Source: Virgibacillus ndiopensis (GTDB lineage Bacteria > Bacillota > Bacilli > Bacillales > Amphibacillaceae). Taken from it: DNA of 64,000 nucleotides. The stretch covers positions 62,001 through 126,000 of the forward strand of contig NZ_FZMZ01000004.1 of NCBI RefSeq assembly GCF_900187325.1, written 5' to 3'. The notes below the pieces were generated by a model. That model worked only from the letters and a program-made list of their open reading frames with translations. It was not told the DNA's origin and ran no database searches. Made by a program: the position numbers and the translations under genes. Below are positions 51,337-61,580 of the stretch, one piece after another. Each line of letters starts with the position of its first letter. The stretch's first letter is position 1.

Positions 51337-52422
51337 ATGAAACTTTCAAGAATACAAGTTGTTTGGATTATTGTAACGACTTTAATTATTGCGATGATTG
51401 GGTTACGAATTACGCCTGCGATCCAAATTGCAAAACAAGATGCATGGCTCTCCATGTTGGTTGGTGGCATCGTAAGTATACCTTTAACCCTTCTTGTTGT
51501 TCATTTAAGTATTCTTCACCCCAATCGAACATTGATCGAATTTGGCCAAACCGTGCTGGGCAAATGGTTAGGGAGAACAATTGTCCTTCCGTATCTCATT
51601 TCCTGGTATATACTTCCGGCCGTTTTACTTCGTTCATTTGGAGACTTTATCCATCTTATTATTCTTGACCAAACTCCTGTATGGATCATCATGTTTCTCT
51701 TAATCAGTGTCGTGACTTATTTGACCTATTCCTCAGGTATTACAGGAATCGGCCGATTTTGTGCTCTGGTGGGTCCTATCATTGTGTTCACGTTACTTGT
51801 CAGCTTTATTTTAAATGTACGAAACGTCGAATGGCATCATTTATTTCCTATCTATACCGATTCTGGTTGGATAGACATTTTAAAGGGATCGCTTCCTCCT
51901 GCTTTTTGGTTTGCTGGACCATTCATTTTATTGGTTATTGTCGCATTTATGGAAAAACCGAAAAAAGCGATTTCAACAGCTATGTTAGGAATAGGCATTA
52001 CTGTTTTCATGGTCTCTGCTGCCACACTTATGGTGCTATTGGTTTTTGGACCAGATTTAGCAGCGAAATTAAGGTTTTCTTTTTTTGTATCTATCAGAAC
52101 GATTGATATTTTAGATTTCATCCAAAACATCGATATATTGATTGTGTTTATTTGGGTTTTCGGAGTAACTGCCCAATTATCATTATATTTTTTTATCGCA
52201 AGTTATGAAACGGCACAGTGGTTCAAGGTGAAGGATTGGCGAAAATTCATTTGGTTCGGTGCACCAGCTATTTTTGTTATGGCTATTTTTATACCGAATG
52301 AGGCGACAATTACATTATTCAGTAAATTTTGGACATCTGTGGTATTCCCTATTTGTGGTATCGGTATCCCATTTTTATTATGGACCATCTCGGTCATCAA
52401 AAGAAAATCTGTAAAACTGTAA
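51337..52422 (+). CDS. Spore germinant receptor subunit B (GerB family)
   Basis: A 361-aa, ten-span APC-fold protein: RIQVVWIIVTTLIIAMIGLRI, DAWLSMLVGGIVSIPLTLLV, LISWYILPAVLLRSFGDFI and PAFWFAGPFILLVIVAFMEKPKKA. Subunit B holds the nutrient-binding pocket. Last gene of the operon; no clear terminator was found within the next 150 bp. The germinant cannot be predicted. Confidence 0.95.
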   Translation: MKLSRIQVVWIIVTTLIIAMIGLRITPAIQIAKQDAWLSMLVGGIVSIPLTLLVVHLSILHPNRTLIEFGQTVLGKWLGRTIVLPYLISWYILPAVLLRSFGDFIHLIILDQTPVWIIMFLLISVVTYLTYSSGITGIGRFCALVGPIIVFTLLVSFILNVRNVEWHHLFPIYTDSGWIDILKGSLPPAFWFAGPFILLVIVAFMEKPKKAISTAMLGIGITVFMVSAATLMVLLVFGPDLAAKLRFSFFVSIRTIDILDFIQNIDILIVFIWVFGVTAQLSLYFFIASYETAQWFKVKDWRKFIWFGAPAIFVMAIFIPNEATITLFSKFWTSVVFPICGIGIPFLLWTISVIKRKSVKL

Positions 52423-52554
52423 ATTCATCTGAAACTGAAGTGGACCTATTTTGATTCTATCGTAATTCTTAATATTAGTTAGTCTGATGTTTAGTTCTGA
52501 TTGACCATACACAACCTTGAAAACAGCCTTATATTTATAACATGAGGAATGATT

Positions 52555-52581
52555 TGTCACAAAATAAATCATTGCATCGTT
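52555..52581 (+). promoter_or_regulatory. ECF41-type promoter upstream of the CMD gene
   Basis: TGTCACA (52555-52561), 16 nt, CGTT (52578-52581). The same motif and spacing precede the sigma factor gene at 54421-54447. The leader to the CMD ATG is about 170 nt and holds a 12-codon ORF (MKGGETIVKVKL, 52600-52638). Confidence 0.8.
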
Positions 52582-52759
52582 ATATAGTTGAGTGGGATAA
52601 ATGAAAGGAGGCGAAACCATCGTTAAAGTAAAGCTGTAACTTTAAAAGCGACATTTTGGCGAATTCGTTACTTTAATTTTTGGTAATTATCTTGTTCGTT
52701 ATACGCTTAAGTTAATGTGTACGGAATACTAATCTTAACAAAGGAGATGTACAGCAATC

Positions 52760-53239
52760 ATGACACAACGTATTAATTACATGCAACAATCACCAGAATT
52801 TTTCAAAAAGATGATGGAGCTCAGTAATGCCGAGAAGGAGAGTTCAATTGAGGAAAAAATCCTACATCTTGTTCACATAAGAGCTTCACAAATGAATGGA
52901 TGCGGTTTTTGCCTAGATATGCATATCAAACAAGCCAAGATCGATGGCGAGAGCGAGCTTCGCCTTTACCACATCTCGGTTTGGCGAGATTCAACACTGT
53001 TTAGTCTACGCGAACGTGCTTCACTGGAATGGACTGAAGCGTTAACTAAATTGCCTGAGAAAGGTGTGCCTGATGATATTTATGACCGTGTTAGTGAGCA
53101 GTTGTCTGAAAAGGAAATTTCGGATCTAACCTTTTCCATCATGGCTATCAATGCTTGGAACCGCATTAACGTCGCTTTAAAAACTGTACCAGGGTCTGCT
53201 GACACAGCGTATGGATTGACGAAAGCTGGCCTAAGCTAG
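52760..53239 (+). CDS. AhpD/carboxymuconolactone decarboxylase-family protein
   Basis: A 159-aa helical protein of the CMD family: RINYMQQSPEFFKKMMEL, then HLVHIRASQMNGCGFCLDMHIKQAKIDGE, where CGFC is the redox-active Cys pair and the following His the proton relay. It ends FSIMAINAWNRINVALK, the usual tail. Peroxidase or alkylhydroperoxidase activity is expected. CMD genes are the classic targets of ECF41 sigma factors; one is encoded 260 bp downstream on the other strand, and the shared promoter motif supports the link. Confidence 0.92.
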   Translation: MTQRINYMQQSPEFFKKMMELSNAEKESSIEEKILHLVHIRASQMNGCGFCLDMHIKQAKIDGESELRLYHISVWRDSTLFSLRERASLEWTEALTKLPEKGVPDDIYDRVSEQLSEKEISDLTFSIMAINAWNRINVALKTVPGSADTAYGLTKAGLS

Positions 53240-53359
53240 ACAGCAGCTCGAGAGCACAGTAAGCGTATGTCTCGCCAGTCGCTTATATTGTGGAAAATGG
53301 TTCAAACGTTCTCAAACCGTAACTCAGCGTGAAAGACTTTAATAGTTTCTACAAAAAAT

Positions 53360-53403
53360 ACCCTTAAGATGGTTTACTTTTTTAAAGTATCCATCTTAAG
53401 GGT
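53360..53403. terminator. Strong convergent terminator
   Basis: ACCCTTAAGATGG and its complement (13 bp) enclose a second stem TACTTT-TTT-AAAGTA. It lies between the CMD and sigma genes. Confidence 0.8.
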
Positions 53404-53499
53404 CATAAAGCAATTAGATACGAATGCTATGAGAGTAAATTTCCCCTAGTGAATCACTCACACTATAATCTCTTATTCTTTTTCATATCTTTGTTATAG

Positions 53500-54369
53500 T
53501 TATTCTATTCCTACACGCTTTAGCTTGTCGGGGTTCCGGACTAAATATAAATTACGAACTAAACTTCCCTCCACATGAAGGATAGCTATCGTATGAATGC
53601 CTTCGCTTGAACGAAAAATAAGAGCCGGTTGTCCGTTAAATTGGCTGATATCTATCTGTAGAACTCCCTCTATCATGGATGATTTGCGTAAACCACCAAA
53701 CAAAAAACGTGAAACATGATCTCGTGTTTTGATCGGATAAACAGCAGCCGATACTTTTCCGCCCCCGTCTGTGACCAGCACAACATTTGGATCCAGCATA
53801 GATACGATTTGATTTGGGTTCCCTTGTTTAAGTGCTATTAGAAAATCATGAACTAATTCTTGAGTGGCTGCTTCGGCATGAATTGGCTCTTCTGGTGCAA
53901 CCCCCATCTTTGATCTCGCACGACTTAACAGTTTCCGGCAATTCACCTCACTTTTTTCAATGAGTTCGGCAATCTCATTAAAATCAAAACCAAGCGCCTC
54001 ACGAAGAACAAAAACAACACGTTCCGTTGGTGTCAGCCTTTCAAGCAGTACAAGCATTGCGTATGACAATTGATTATCGCGGTCTACAGATGCCATTGCA
54101 TCTACATCCAAGCTACCAAGAGGCTCCGGAAGCCATTCTCCAAAATATTGTTCCCGTTTCTTACGTGCTGATTTTTGTATATCACGACAACGATTGGTTA
54201 CCATTTTACAAAGATACGCTTTAGGTTCAGTCAACTTCTCCAGTGGTACATCATATAATTTTAAAAAAACATCATGTACAACATCCTCTGCATCAGAAAC
54301 CGAACCTAACAATTGGTAGGCAAGTTTAAACAACAACCCTTTGTATTGCTTATACAATTCTTGCATCAT
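53500..54369 (-). CDS. ECF41-group sigma factor with SnoaL-like C-terminal domain
   Basis: A 289-aa extracytoplasmic-function sigma factor (SigJ-like). Sigma-2 is LLFKLAYQLLGSVSDAEDVVHDVFLKLYD, sigma-4 is LLERLTPTERVVFVLREALGFDFNEIAELIEKSEVNCRKLLSRAR, and the linker holds WLPEPL. The C-terminal SnoaL-like domain has DGGGK and ends NPDKL. These three motifs define ECF41, where the fused domain replaces an anti-sigma factor. Its own upstream region carries the predicted ECF41 promoter, so positive autoregulation is likely. ATG 54369 or 54366. Confidence 0.95.
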   Translation of the reverse strand: MMQELYKQYKGLLFKLAYQLLGSVSDAEDVVHDVFLKLYDVPLEKLTEPKAYLCKMVTNRCRDIQKSARKKREQYFGEWLPEPLGSLDVDAMASVDRDNQLSYAMLVLLERLTPTERVVFVLREALGFDFNEIAELIEKSEVNCRKLLSRARSKMGVAPEEPIHAEAATQELVHDFLIALKQGNPNQIVSMLDPNVVLVTDGGGKVSAAVYPIKTRDHVSRFLFGGLRKSSMIEGVLQIDISQFNGQPALIFRSSEGIHTIAILHVEGSLVRNLYLVRNPDKLKRVGIE

Positions 54370-54420
54370 TTCACTTCCATTCTCTATCTGTTTGCTAACT
54401 CGTAGCAGTGCTACAAATAT

Positions 54421-54447
54421 AACGATTCGAGAAGTAATTTTGTGACA
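54421..54447 (-). promoter_or_regulatory. ECF41-type promoter of the sigma gene
   Basis: Minus strand TGTCACA (54447-54441), 16 nt, CGTT (54424-54421). Identical core and spacing to the CMD promoter; both continue with ATA. Confidence 0.82.
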
Positions 54448-54662
54448 AAATCCAGAGTTGTTCCGTAATTTTATACATAACCTATCCTACTTCTTTCTCA
54501 ATATGTATGTCTTACATTAATTTGTGAAAACAATAACTTCATCGCGAACCTGCTCGGAGACGGTTTTTGCTTTAAAACGGAATTTAAGAAACGCCGTTAT
54601 TGACGATCTACTTATTGAAGTTTTCTTCCAATTAATATATTTTTCCCATTTAAAAGTTCCTT

Positions 54663-56005
<1,343 letters not shown>

Positions 56006-57145
56006 ATGAATATTGTCGTTGCACCGGATTCATTTAAAGGAAGCCTAACAGCTACGAAAGCCTCCATGACTATCAAAAATGCAATTATGTCACTTGGGAA
56101 ACAAGATACAGTTATCACCAAGCCAATGGCCGACGGAGGAGAAGGAACGGTTGATGCGTTATTAACCGCATCACATGGAACTAGTATCCCTGTGTCTTGT
56201 ACCGGACCTTTAGGTGAAAAAATAGATACATATTACGGCATTATAGCTGATACTACCGCCGTTATTGAAGTTGCAACTATCGCAGGACTAGTACAAGTTC
56301 CAGTTACCAAACGAAATCCAGATGTAACAACAACGTTTGGACTCGGTGAAGTAATAAAAAATGCACTTGATCACGGATGCAAGTCCTTTATCATCGGGCT
56401 TGGCGGAAGTGCAACAAATGATGCTGGACTATGTTTATTGCACGCACTCGGTATGAAAGCGTGGGATCATGCTGGTAATGAAATCGGTATGTATGGTCAG
56501 GATTTACTGAACGTATCGCGAATCAACCTGGATACCCTTGATCCAAGATTATATAATGTGAGCATAAAGGTTGCTTGTGATGTGAAAAATCCACTATACG
56601 GGGAAAAAGGTGCCAGCGCTGTTTATGGACCACAAAAAGGGGCTACAGAAGAACAGATTAAAGCTTATGATACAGCCGCAAAACGCTTTGCTGAACTAAT
56701 AGAGGAAGAGCTAGGGAAGAAATTTAGCGCTACACCTGGAGCTGGTGCTGCAGGTGGACTAGGGTTCGCCCTCCTCACTCTCGGTGCAGAACTACTATCT
56801 GGTGCAAAACTAGTAGGAAAAGTTTCATCCGTTGAAGAAGCAATCAAACATGCTGACCTCGTTATAACCGGTGAAGGACAAAGTGATGAACAAACTTTAT
56901 ACGGCAAAGCACCTGGGTACATTGCTGATTTAGCAAATAAATATGGAGTACCAGCTGTTCTTATTTCAGGTTCCCTTTCTGGTGACTTGGATCCATTTCT
57001 TCAAAAATTTAGTGGTTGCTATTCCATTATTAACCGCCCATTATCAATCGAGAAATGTATGGAGAATGCAGCAGAACTATTATATCTGCAAACAAGGCAA
57101 GTGATTCATTTTGTGCACAGATTGAACAATCGAACAAACACCTAA
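56006..57145 (+). CDS. Glycerate kinase (GlxK/GarK family)
   Basis: A 379-aa kinase that phosphorylates D-glycerate, mostly to 2-phosphoglycerate in this class: MNIVVAPDSFKGSLTATKAS, PMADGGEGTVDALL near residue 42, GLGGSATNDAGLCLLHALGM near 130, DVKNPLYGEKGASAVYGPQKGA and TPGAGAAGGLGFALL. The length matches the family. It may process glycerate from sugar-acid breakdown, as in the operon at 60-64 kb. Monocistronic. Confidence 0.94.
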   Translation: MNIVVAPDSFKGSLTATKASMTIKNAIMSLGKQDTVITKPMADGGEGTVDALLTASHGTSIPVSCTGPLGEKIDTYYGIIADTTAVIEVATIAGLVQVPVTKRNPDVTTTFGLGEVIKNALDHGCKSFIIGLGGSATNDAGLCLLHALGMKAWDHAGNEIGMYGQDLLNVSRINLDTLDPRLYNVSIKVACDVKNPLYGEKGASAVYGPQKGATEEQIKAYDTAAKRFAELIEEELGKKFSATPGAGAAGGLGFALLTLGAELLSGAKLVGKVSSVEEAIKHADLVITGEGQSDEQTLYGKAPGYIADLANKYGVPAVLISGSLSGDLDPFLQKFSGCYSIINRPLSIEKCMENAAELLYLQTRQVIHFVHRLNNRTNT

Positions 57146-57246
57146 CAATCGAAGCATTATCTTTATTTCTTTCACCCATGGCCAAGTTCAGTTCCTACGA
57201 TTGATAGTAAAAATTTGGGGTATCGGGAAAAATAGTGTGGAAAATC

Positions 57247-57602
57247 CTACACCAAATACTTTATCTTAATCCCAGTCGGCTTTCGAATTACTTTCTGTAA
57301 ATTTTTTAGCCGTGCCTCTTGAAAAGGAATTACTTTCATTTGTTCCATAATTTCGTTTCGATTTTTCTTGAAATGCTTGTGATTCTCGTATGCTTCTTCA
57401 TCATTGTAACACGGATATTTTCAGCGGATAAATCAAAATCATAAAAGTGATAAAAATCGCTTGGATAGCCACCTCTAAAATTTGTCACAGTTTGAATAAC
57501 ATCATGGAGTTTTTTAAAAGTAGCATCGGTCGGCATGATAACTCTTCGATAGATTAGTGGATCAGTATCAGCTAATTCCACTTCGATTTGATATGCTTTC
57601 AT
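57247..57602 (-). pseudogene. pRiA4b ORF-3-like protein, frameshifted and truncated
   Basis: The N-terminal part (AYQIEVELADTDPLIYRRVI, then FKKLHDVIQTVTNFRGGYPSDFYHF) fits the plasmid pRiA4b ORF-3 family. After SAENIRV the correct reading moves to another frame: NDEEAYENHKHFKKN, then FQEARLKNLQKVIRKPTGIKI, ending early at TAG. One frameshift and a lost C-terminus mark it as decayed. Confidence 0.72.
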
Positions 57603-57670
57603 TTTCTTACCCTTCTTCTAAAGATCCAATGTATTTTCTTCGAGTGTAGCATAAACTAGATTTTATTCCC

Positions 57671-57720
57671 GGGACAAGGGTCAATCCCTTTATCCCAGAC
57701 GGGGACTGACCCCTTGTCCC
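57671..57720. repeat. GGGACA palindromic repeat, copies 17 and 18
   Basis: Copies at 57671-57696 and 57701-57720, in opposite orientation with 4 nt between, upstream of the ABC exporter leader. Confidence 0.8.
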
Positions 57721-57798
57721 ACTTACTCCGAATCAACACTGTTCAAAATATTATAAATCGTTTATAATTTCTATATTAGATACAAGGAGGTAATTTAC

Positions 57799-57855
57799 AT
57801 GAGAAACATGACAGTTACAACCATACAAACATATAAGGGTGGAACATTAACTTAA
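57799..57855 (+). CDS. 18-aa leader peptide of the ABC exporter
   Basis: MRNMTVTTIQTYKGGTLT behind a perfect AAGGAGG with 8-nt spacing. Its codons 11-14 form the 5' arm of a hairpin (57829-57881). A small well-translated ORF followed by a hairpin and a multidrug-type ABC gene is the layout of ribosome-mediated attenuation, as known for bmrB-bmrCD of B. subtilis. Confidence 0.72.
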   Translation: MRNMTVTTIQTYKGGTLT

Positions 57856-57881
57856 CTTGTAATGGTGTCCCCCTTATATGT
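57829..57881 (+). promoter_or_regulatory. Attenuator hairpin before the ABC exporter
   Basis: ACATATAAGGG and CCCTTATATGT (11 bp perfect, extendable by a GG/CC) are followed by the T-rich GTTTATTT. A ribosome stalled in the leader would prevent its formation. Confidence 0.7.
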
Positions 57882-57912
57882 GTTTATTTAAATAACACAA
57901 AAGGGGTAAATC

Positions 57913-59655
57913 ATGAAATTTCCAATCAAAAAATTCTTTTCATATTATAAGCCCTATTTAGGGTTGTTTCTACCGATATTGGCATGCGCCCTTATCGTAT
58001 CTGCAGTTACTTTGGTATTTCCGTTACTTGTTCGGTATATTACGAAAGATGTTCTAGAAGGAGACTTGTCCACTGCGCTGAATCAAGTATATTGGATTGG
58101 AGGACTAATGCTTGTTATAGTAGCTATCCAGAATATCGGGAACTTCATTGTGGACTACAAAGGTCATGAACTCGGTGCTCGTATGGAAAGTGATTTGCGC
58201 AAAGAGCTCTTTGAGCATATGCAAAAGCTTTCCTTTAGCTTTTACAATAAGGAAAAGACCGGTCAGCTCATGTCTAGATTAACAAACGACCTACTCCTGC
58301 TTTCTGAGCTGTACCATCACGGTCCAGAAGACTACATTAAATATCTAGTTCGCTTAATTGGTGCATTTATCATTTTGATTTTTATTAATGCACCATTGAC
58401 TATCGCAGTATTCTGCTTTCTGCCACTCTTAGGTATCTTTGGATTGTATTTTAACAAGATATTGAACAAAGCATATATACGAAACAAAGAGCGAATTGCG
58501 GACGTAAACGGACAAGTAGAAGATAGTCTATCGGGAATCCGCGTAGTAAAATCCTTTGCCAATGAGTATTTAGAAATCGAGAAGTTTACTATTGAAAATA
58601 ATCGCTTCCTCAATAGCCGAAAGAAAACGTATAAGGCTGAAGCATACTTTTATAATTGTTTTGAAACGATTATTCAATTGATTACCATCACAGTAGTCAT
58701 CTTCGGCAGTGCCAGTATCGTTAGCAACAAGTTAGATTTAGCGGATTTGATTACCTTTTTACTGTATATCAGCTATTTAATTGAACCCATTCAAAAACTG
58801 ACTCATATGAGCACGCAGTTTCAAGAAGGAATCACTGGCTTTCAGCGCTTTATGGAAATCATAAATCTGAAACCGGCAATCGAAAATATACCGAACCCCA
58901 TAACACTAAGAGAGGTACATGGTAAAATTGAGTTCAAGCAAGTATCATTCCGTTACGAAGAGCATTTGGATGATATCTTTGTAAACCTGTCGCTTCGTGT
59001 CCAACCAGGAGAGTACATTGCGTTAGTAGGTCCGTCTGGTGCCGGAAAAACTTCATTATGTTCCCTTATCCCTCGCTTTTATGATGTGACAGATGGAGAT
59101 GTGTTGATAGACGGAATCAACGTTCGTGATATTGATATACAGTCCTTAAGAAAAAGCATCGGAATTGTACAGCAGGATGTCTATCTTTTCACAGGAACAG
59201 TGATGGAAAATATTCGTTACGGAAATCCAGAAGCTAGTGATGATGAAATTATCGCTGCTGCCAAGCACGCAAATGCCCATGACTTTATCATGCGTCTGCC
59301 AAACGGCTATCAATCTGAAATCGGACAACGAGGTGTCCGAATGTCTGGAGGTCAGAAGCAGCGCCTAAGTATCGCTCGTGTGTTTTTAAAAAATCCACCA
59401 ATTCTCATATTAGATGAGGCAACAAGTGCTCTAGATAACGAGAGTGAAAGCATTGTCAAGCAATCACTAGAAGCGTTAGCAAAAGGACGTACAACCATTG
59501 TCATTGCCCATCGCCTTTCCACTATCCGCAATGCAGGGAGAATTATCGTATTAACGGAGGATGGAATCGAGGAACAAGGTACACACGATACTTTAATTGA
59601 ACACGATGGTTCGTATGCAAATTTGTATTCCAAGCAGTTTGAATTACAAGTATAA
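57913..59655 (+). CDS. ABC exporter, fused permease-ATPase (MsbA/BmrA type)
   Basis: A 580-aa half-transporter: six membrane helices in residues 15-310, then an ATPase with Walker A GPSGAGKTS near 375, Q-loop QQDVYLF, signature MSGGQKQRLSIARVFL and Walker B ILILDEATSALD. Half-transporters of this type export drugs or lipids as homodimers. RBS AAAGGGG precedes the ATG. It is preceded by leader peptide and hairpin, which suggests induction by a translation inhibitor. No partner half is adjacent. Confidence 0.93.
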   Translation: MKFPIKKFFSYYKPYLGLFLPILACALIVSAVTLVFPLLVRYITKDVLEGDLSTALNQVYWIGGLMLVIVAIQNIGNFIVDYKGHELGARMESDLRKELFEHMQKLSFSFYNKEKTGQLMSRLTNDLLLLSELYHHGPEDYIKYLVRLIGAFIILIFINAPLTIAVFCFLPLLGIFGLYFNKILNKAYIRNKERIADVNGQVEDSLSGIRVVKSFANEYLEIEKFTIENNRFLNSRKKTYKAEAYFYNCFETIIQLITITVVIFGSASIVSNKLDLADLITFLLYISYLIEPIQKLTHMSTQFQEGITGFQRFMEIINLKPAIENIPNPITLREVHGKIEFKQVSFRYEEHLDDIFVNLSLRVQPGEYIALVGPSGAGKTSLCSLIPRFYDVTDGDVLIDGINVRDIDIQSLRKSIGIVQQDVYLFTGTVMENIRYGNPEASDDEIIAAAKHANAHDFIMRLPNGYQSEIGQRGVRMSGGQKQRLSIARVFLKNPPILILDEATSALDNESESIVKQSLEALAKGRTTIVIAHRLSTIRNAGRIIVLTEDGIEEQGTHDTLIEHDGSYANLYSKQFELQV

Positions 59656-59666
59656 GATATGTGAAC

Positions 59667-59712
59667 AAAAATCGGACTCTTCTTTCTTTTAAGAGGGGTC
59701 TGATTTTTTTCT
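59667..59712 (+). terminator. Terminator of the ABC exporter gene
   Basis: AAAATCGGACTCTT pairs, with a bulge, with AAGAGGGGTCTGATTTT and is followed by a T-run. Confidence 0.8.
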
Positions 59713-60164
59713 GCTTGATAGATTCCAAAATCAATTAGATTATTTGAGACGGAGACGTATTGGAATTTTTCGAGATCATTTCGTACCTCTTGCAGCTGAG
59801 AAAAGTGTAGTAATTATTCTGTTAAGTAATTGGTAAAACAGTAATATAATAAAAAACACTTCCCAATTAAGAAGTGTTTTTCACTGTAAGACAAAGCTCG
59901 TTTCAAAGCAGCCTTTTCCTTTTTTATACATGCTTTCCCCTAATTTATTATGCCTGTAACCAGAAAAATCCGCGTGTACTTAGTATAGGCTTTATTTCCA
60001 TCATGTAGTTTATCTCAAACCCATCGATAGCCTACTGAACCCTCGATAACCCCAACACATTTCCCAATAAAATCTACTTTTTCATGGGGCCAGTAAACGG
60101 TGTGATGCCATTATCCTTCAAGGCGTTTCAGCTATATGCAAGATTCGGATTTATTTCTAGCTTT
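59713..60164. other. Gene-less stretch with an orphan terminator
   Basis: At 59852-59881, AAAAACACTTC and GAAGTGTTTTT (11 bp) form a clean hairpin with no gene before it. An open stretch just upstream (LDYLRRRRIGIFRDHFVPLA) lacks a start and may be a gene tail. The rest, to 60164, shows nothing recognisable. Confidence 0.4.
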
Positions 60165-60785
60165 TTACCCTTTTACCCTCAAAAGAAACTCTCTTACCCT
60201 TTTTTCAATCTCATCTAAATTTCCCTTTAACAAAGAGCTTCCAACTCCTACAGCCTCAGCTCCATAATTAAACCATTCCTCAACATTATCCAAATCTACG
60301 CCACCTGTTGGCATTATCGAAAGTTGTGGTAATGGTGCTTTAAATTGCTTAATTGCTTTTGGACCAAATAAACCACCAGGAAACAATTTAATCATTTGAC
60401 AACCATTCGAAAGAGCGGTCATCATATCTGTCACAGTCATGCATCCTGGAAGATAAGGTGTTTGGTATAGATTGCACAATAAAGCAGTGTCTTTATCAAA
60501 ACCAGGACTTACGATAAATTTTGCCCCTGCTTGCATTGCCAGCTTTGCTGTAGTCGCATCCAATACCGTTCCAGCTCCAATTAAAATTTCAGGAAAACGT
60601 TTAGACAATGTTACAATAGCTTCCTCAACATGTGGAATTGTATATGTTAATTCAATACTAGTTATTCCACCACGAATACACGCTTCCGAAAACTCAATTG
60701 CCTCTTTGCTCGAATCTGCACGAACAACAGCCACAATTTTTGATTCCTTGATTTGTTGTAAATTAGACATTTGCACTGAACTCAC
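60165..60785 (-). CDS. KDPG/KHG (2-keto-3-deoxy acid) aldolase
   Basis: A 206-aa class I aldolase: KIVAVVRADSSKEAIEFSEACIRGGITSIELTYTIPHVEEAI, GAGTVLDATTAKLAMQAGAKFIVSPGF, YLPGCMTVTDMMTALSNGCQMIKLFPGG (Schiff-base Lys) and IMPTGGVDLDNVEEWFNYGAEAVGVGSSL. It splits a 2-keto-3-deoxy sugar acid, phosphorylated or not, into pyruvate and an aldehyde. Last gene of the sugar-acid operon; start GTG 60785 or ATG 60770 (ribosome sites weak for both). Confidence 0.93.
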   Translation of the reverse strand: MSSVQMSNLQQIKESKIVAVVRADSSKEAIEFSEACIRGGITSIELTYTIPHVEEAIVTLSKRFPEILIGAGTVLDATTAKLAMQAGAKFIVSPGFDKDTALLCNLYQTPYLPGCMTVTDMMTALSNGCQMIKLFPGGLFGPKAIKQFKAPLPQLSIMPTGGVDLDNVEEWFNYGAEAVGVGSSLLKGNLDEIEKRVREFLLRVKG

Positions 60786-60791
60786 TTCCCA

Positions 60792-61565
60792 CTAGATTTT
60801 AGTTGCTCCAAAGCCACCATCAACCGTTACCATAGATCCAGTAACAAATCCAGCTGCTTTTTCTGAAGCCAACCAAATAACTGCACCTTGCAATTCTTCT
60901 GGATCCCCGAAACGTTTCATAGGGGTATGATCCATAATTGATTTAACACGGTCTTCCGTGAGGATTTTACGATTTTGTTCTGCTGGGAAAAACCCTGGAA
61001 TGATTGCATTTACTCTGATATGAAAAGGTGCCAATTCCTGGGCCATAAATTCAGTAATACTATTAATTGCTGCCTTGGACGCTGAGTATGTTACTACTTT
61101 AGTGAGTGGCGTAATAGATGAAACAGATGAAATATTTATAATGCTGCCACCACGATTCCTTTCTTTGTTTCGGCGCGCAAATTCTTGGCACGTAAACATG
61201 ACTGCTTTCAAATTAACATCCATTATGTTGTTCCACTCGTCTTCTTTAATATCAAAGAATGGTGTTTGGCTATTTACACCTGCAGTATTTAATAAAACAT
61301 CCCAACCACCGTAATCTCTATCAATAATATCAGCAGTTTCTTTAATAGAATCTAATTGTTTTACATCTGTTTTTAAAAAGCTCACCTGAACATCATGTTG
61401 TTTAATTTCATCTATAATTGAGTTTGCTTTTTTTTCGTTTCTTCCAGTTAAAATTATATCCGCACCACTTTGTGCCAATCCTAACGCCATGGAAGAACCT
61501 AGTGTGCTTGTTCCCCCAATAACTACTGCCAATTTTCCTTTTAGATTAAACATTTCATTCATCAT
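60792..61565 (-). CDS. SDR-family dehydrogenase (gluconate-5-dehydrogenase-like)
   Basis: A 257-aa short-chain dehydrogenase: FNLKGKLAVVIGGTSTLGSSMALGLAQSGADIILTGR, LNTAGVNSQTPF, the triad INISSVSSITPLTKVVTYSASKAAI and GFVTGSMVTVDGGFGA. In sugar-acid operons such enzymes interconvert keto and hydroxy acids. ATG 61565 or 61562 behind GGAGGT. 6 bp gap to the aldolase. Confidence 0.92.
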   Translation of the reverse strand: MMNEMFNLKGKLAVVIGGTSTLGSSMALGLAQSGADIILTGRNEKKANSIIDEIKQHDVQVSFLKTDVKQLDSIKETADIIDRDYGGWDVLLNTAGVNSQTPFFDIKEDEWNNIMDVNLKAVMFTCQEFARRNKERNRGGSIINISSVSSITPLTKVVTYSASKAAINSITEFMAQELAPFHIRVNAIIPGFFPAEQNRKILTEDRVKSIMDHTPMKRFGDPEELQGAVIWLASEKAAGFVTGSMVTVDGGFGATKI

Positions 61566-61580
61566 TTTACCTCCTCACAA

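Noticed and set aside
54530-54655. Open minus-strand stretch (SITAFLKFRFKAKTVSEQVR)
   Set aside because: No start codon context and no recognised family. It could be a gene tail, but the evidence is too thin to list.
59852-59881. T-box or other riboswitch for the sugar-acid or ABC genes
   Set aside because: Only a simple terminator hairpin is visible; no T-box sequence or aptamer was recognised, and the orientation does not serve either gene.
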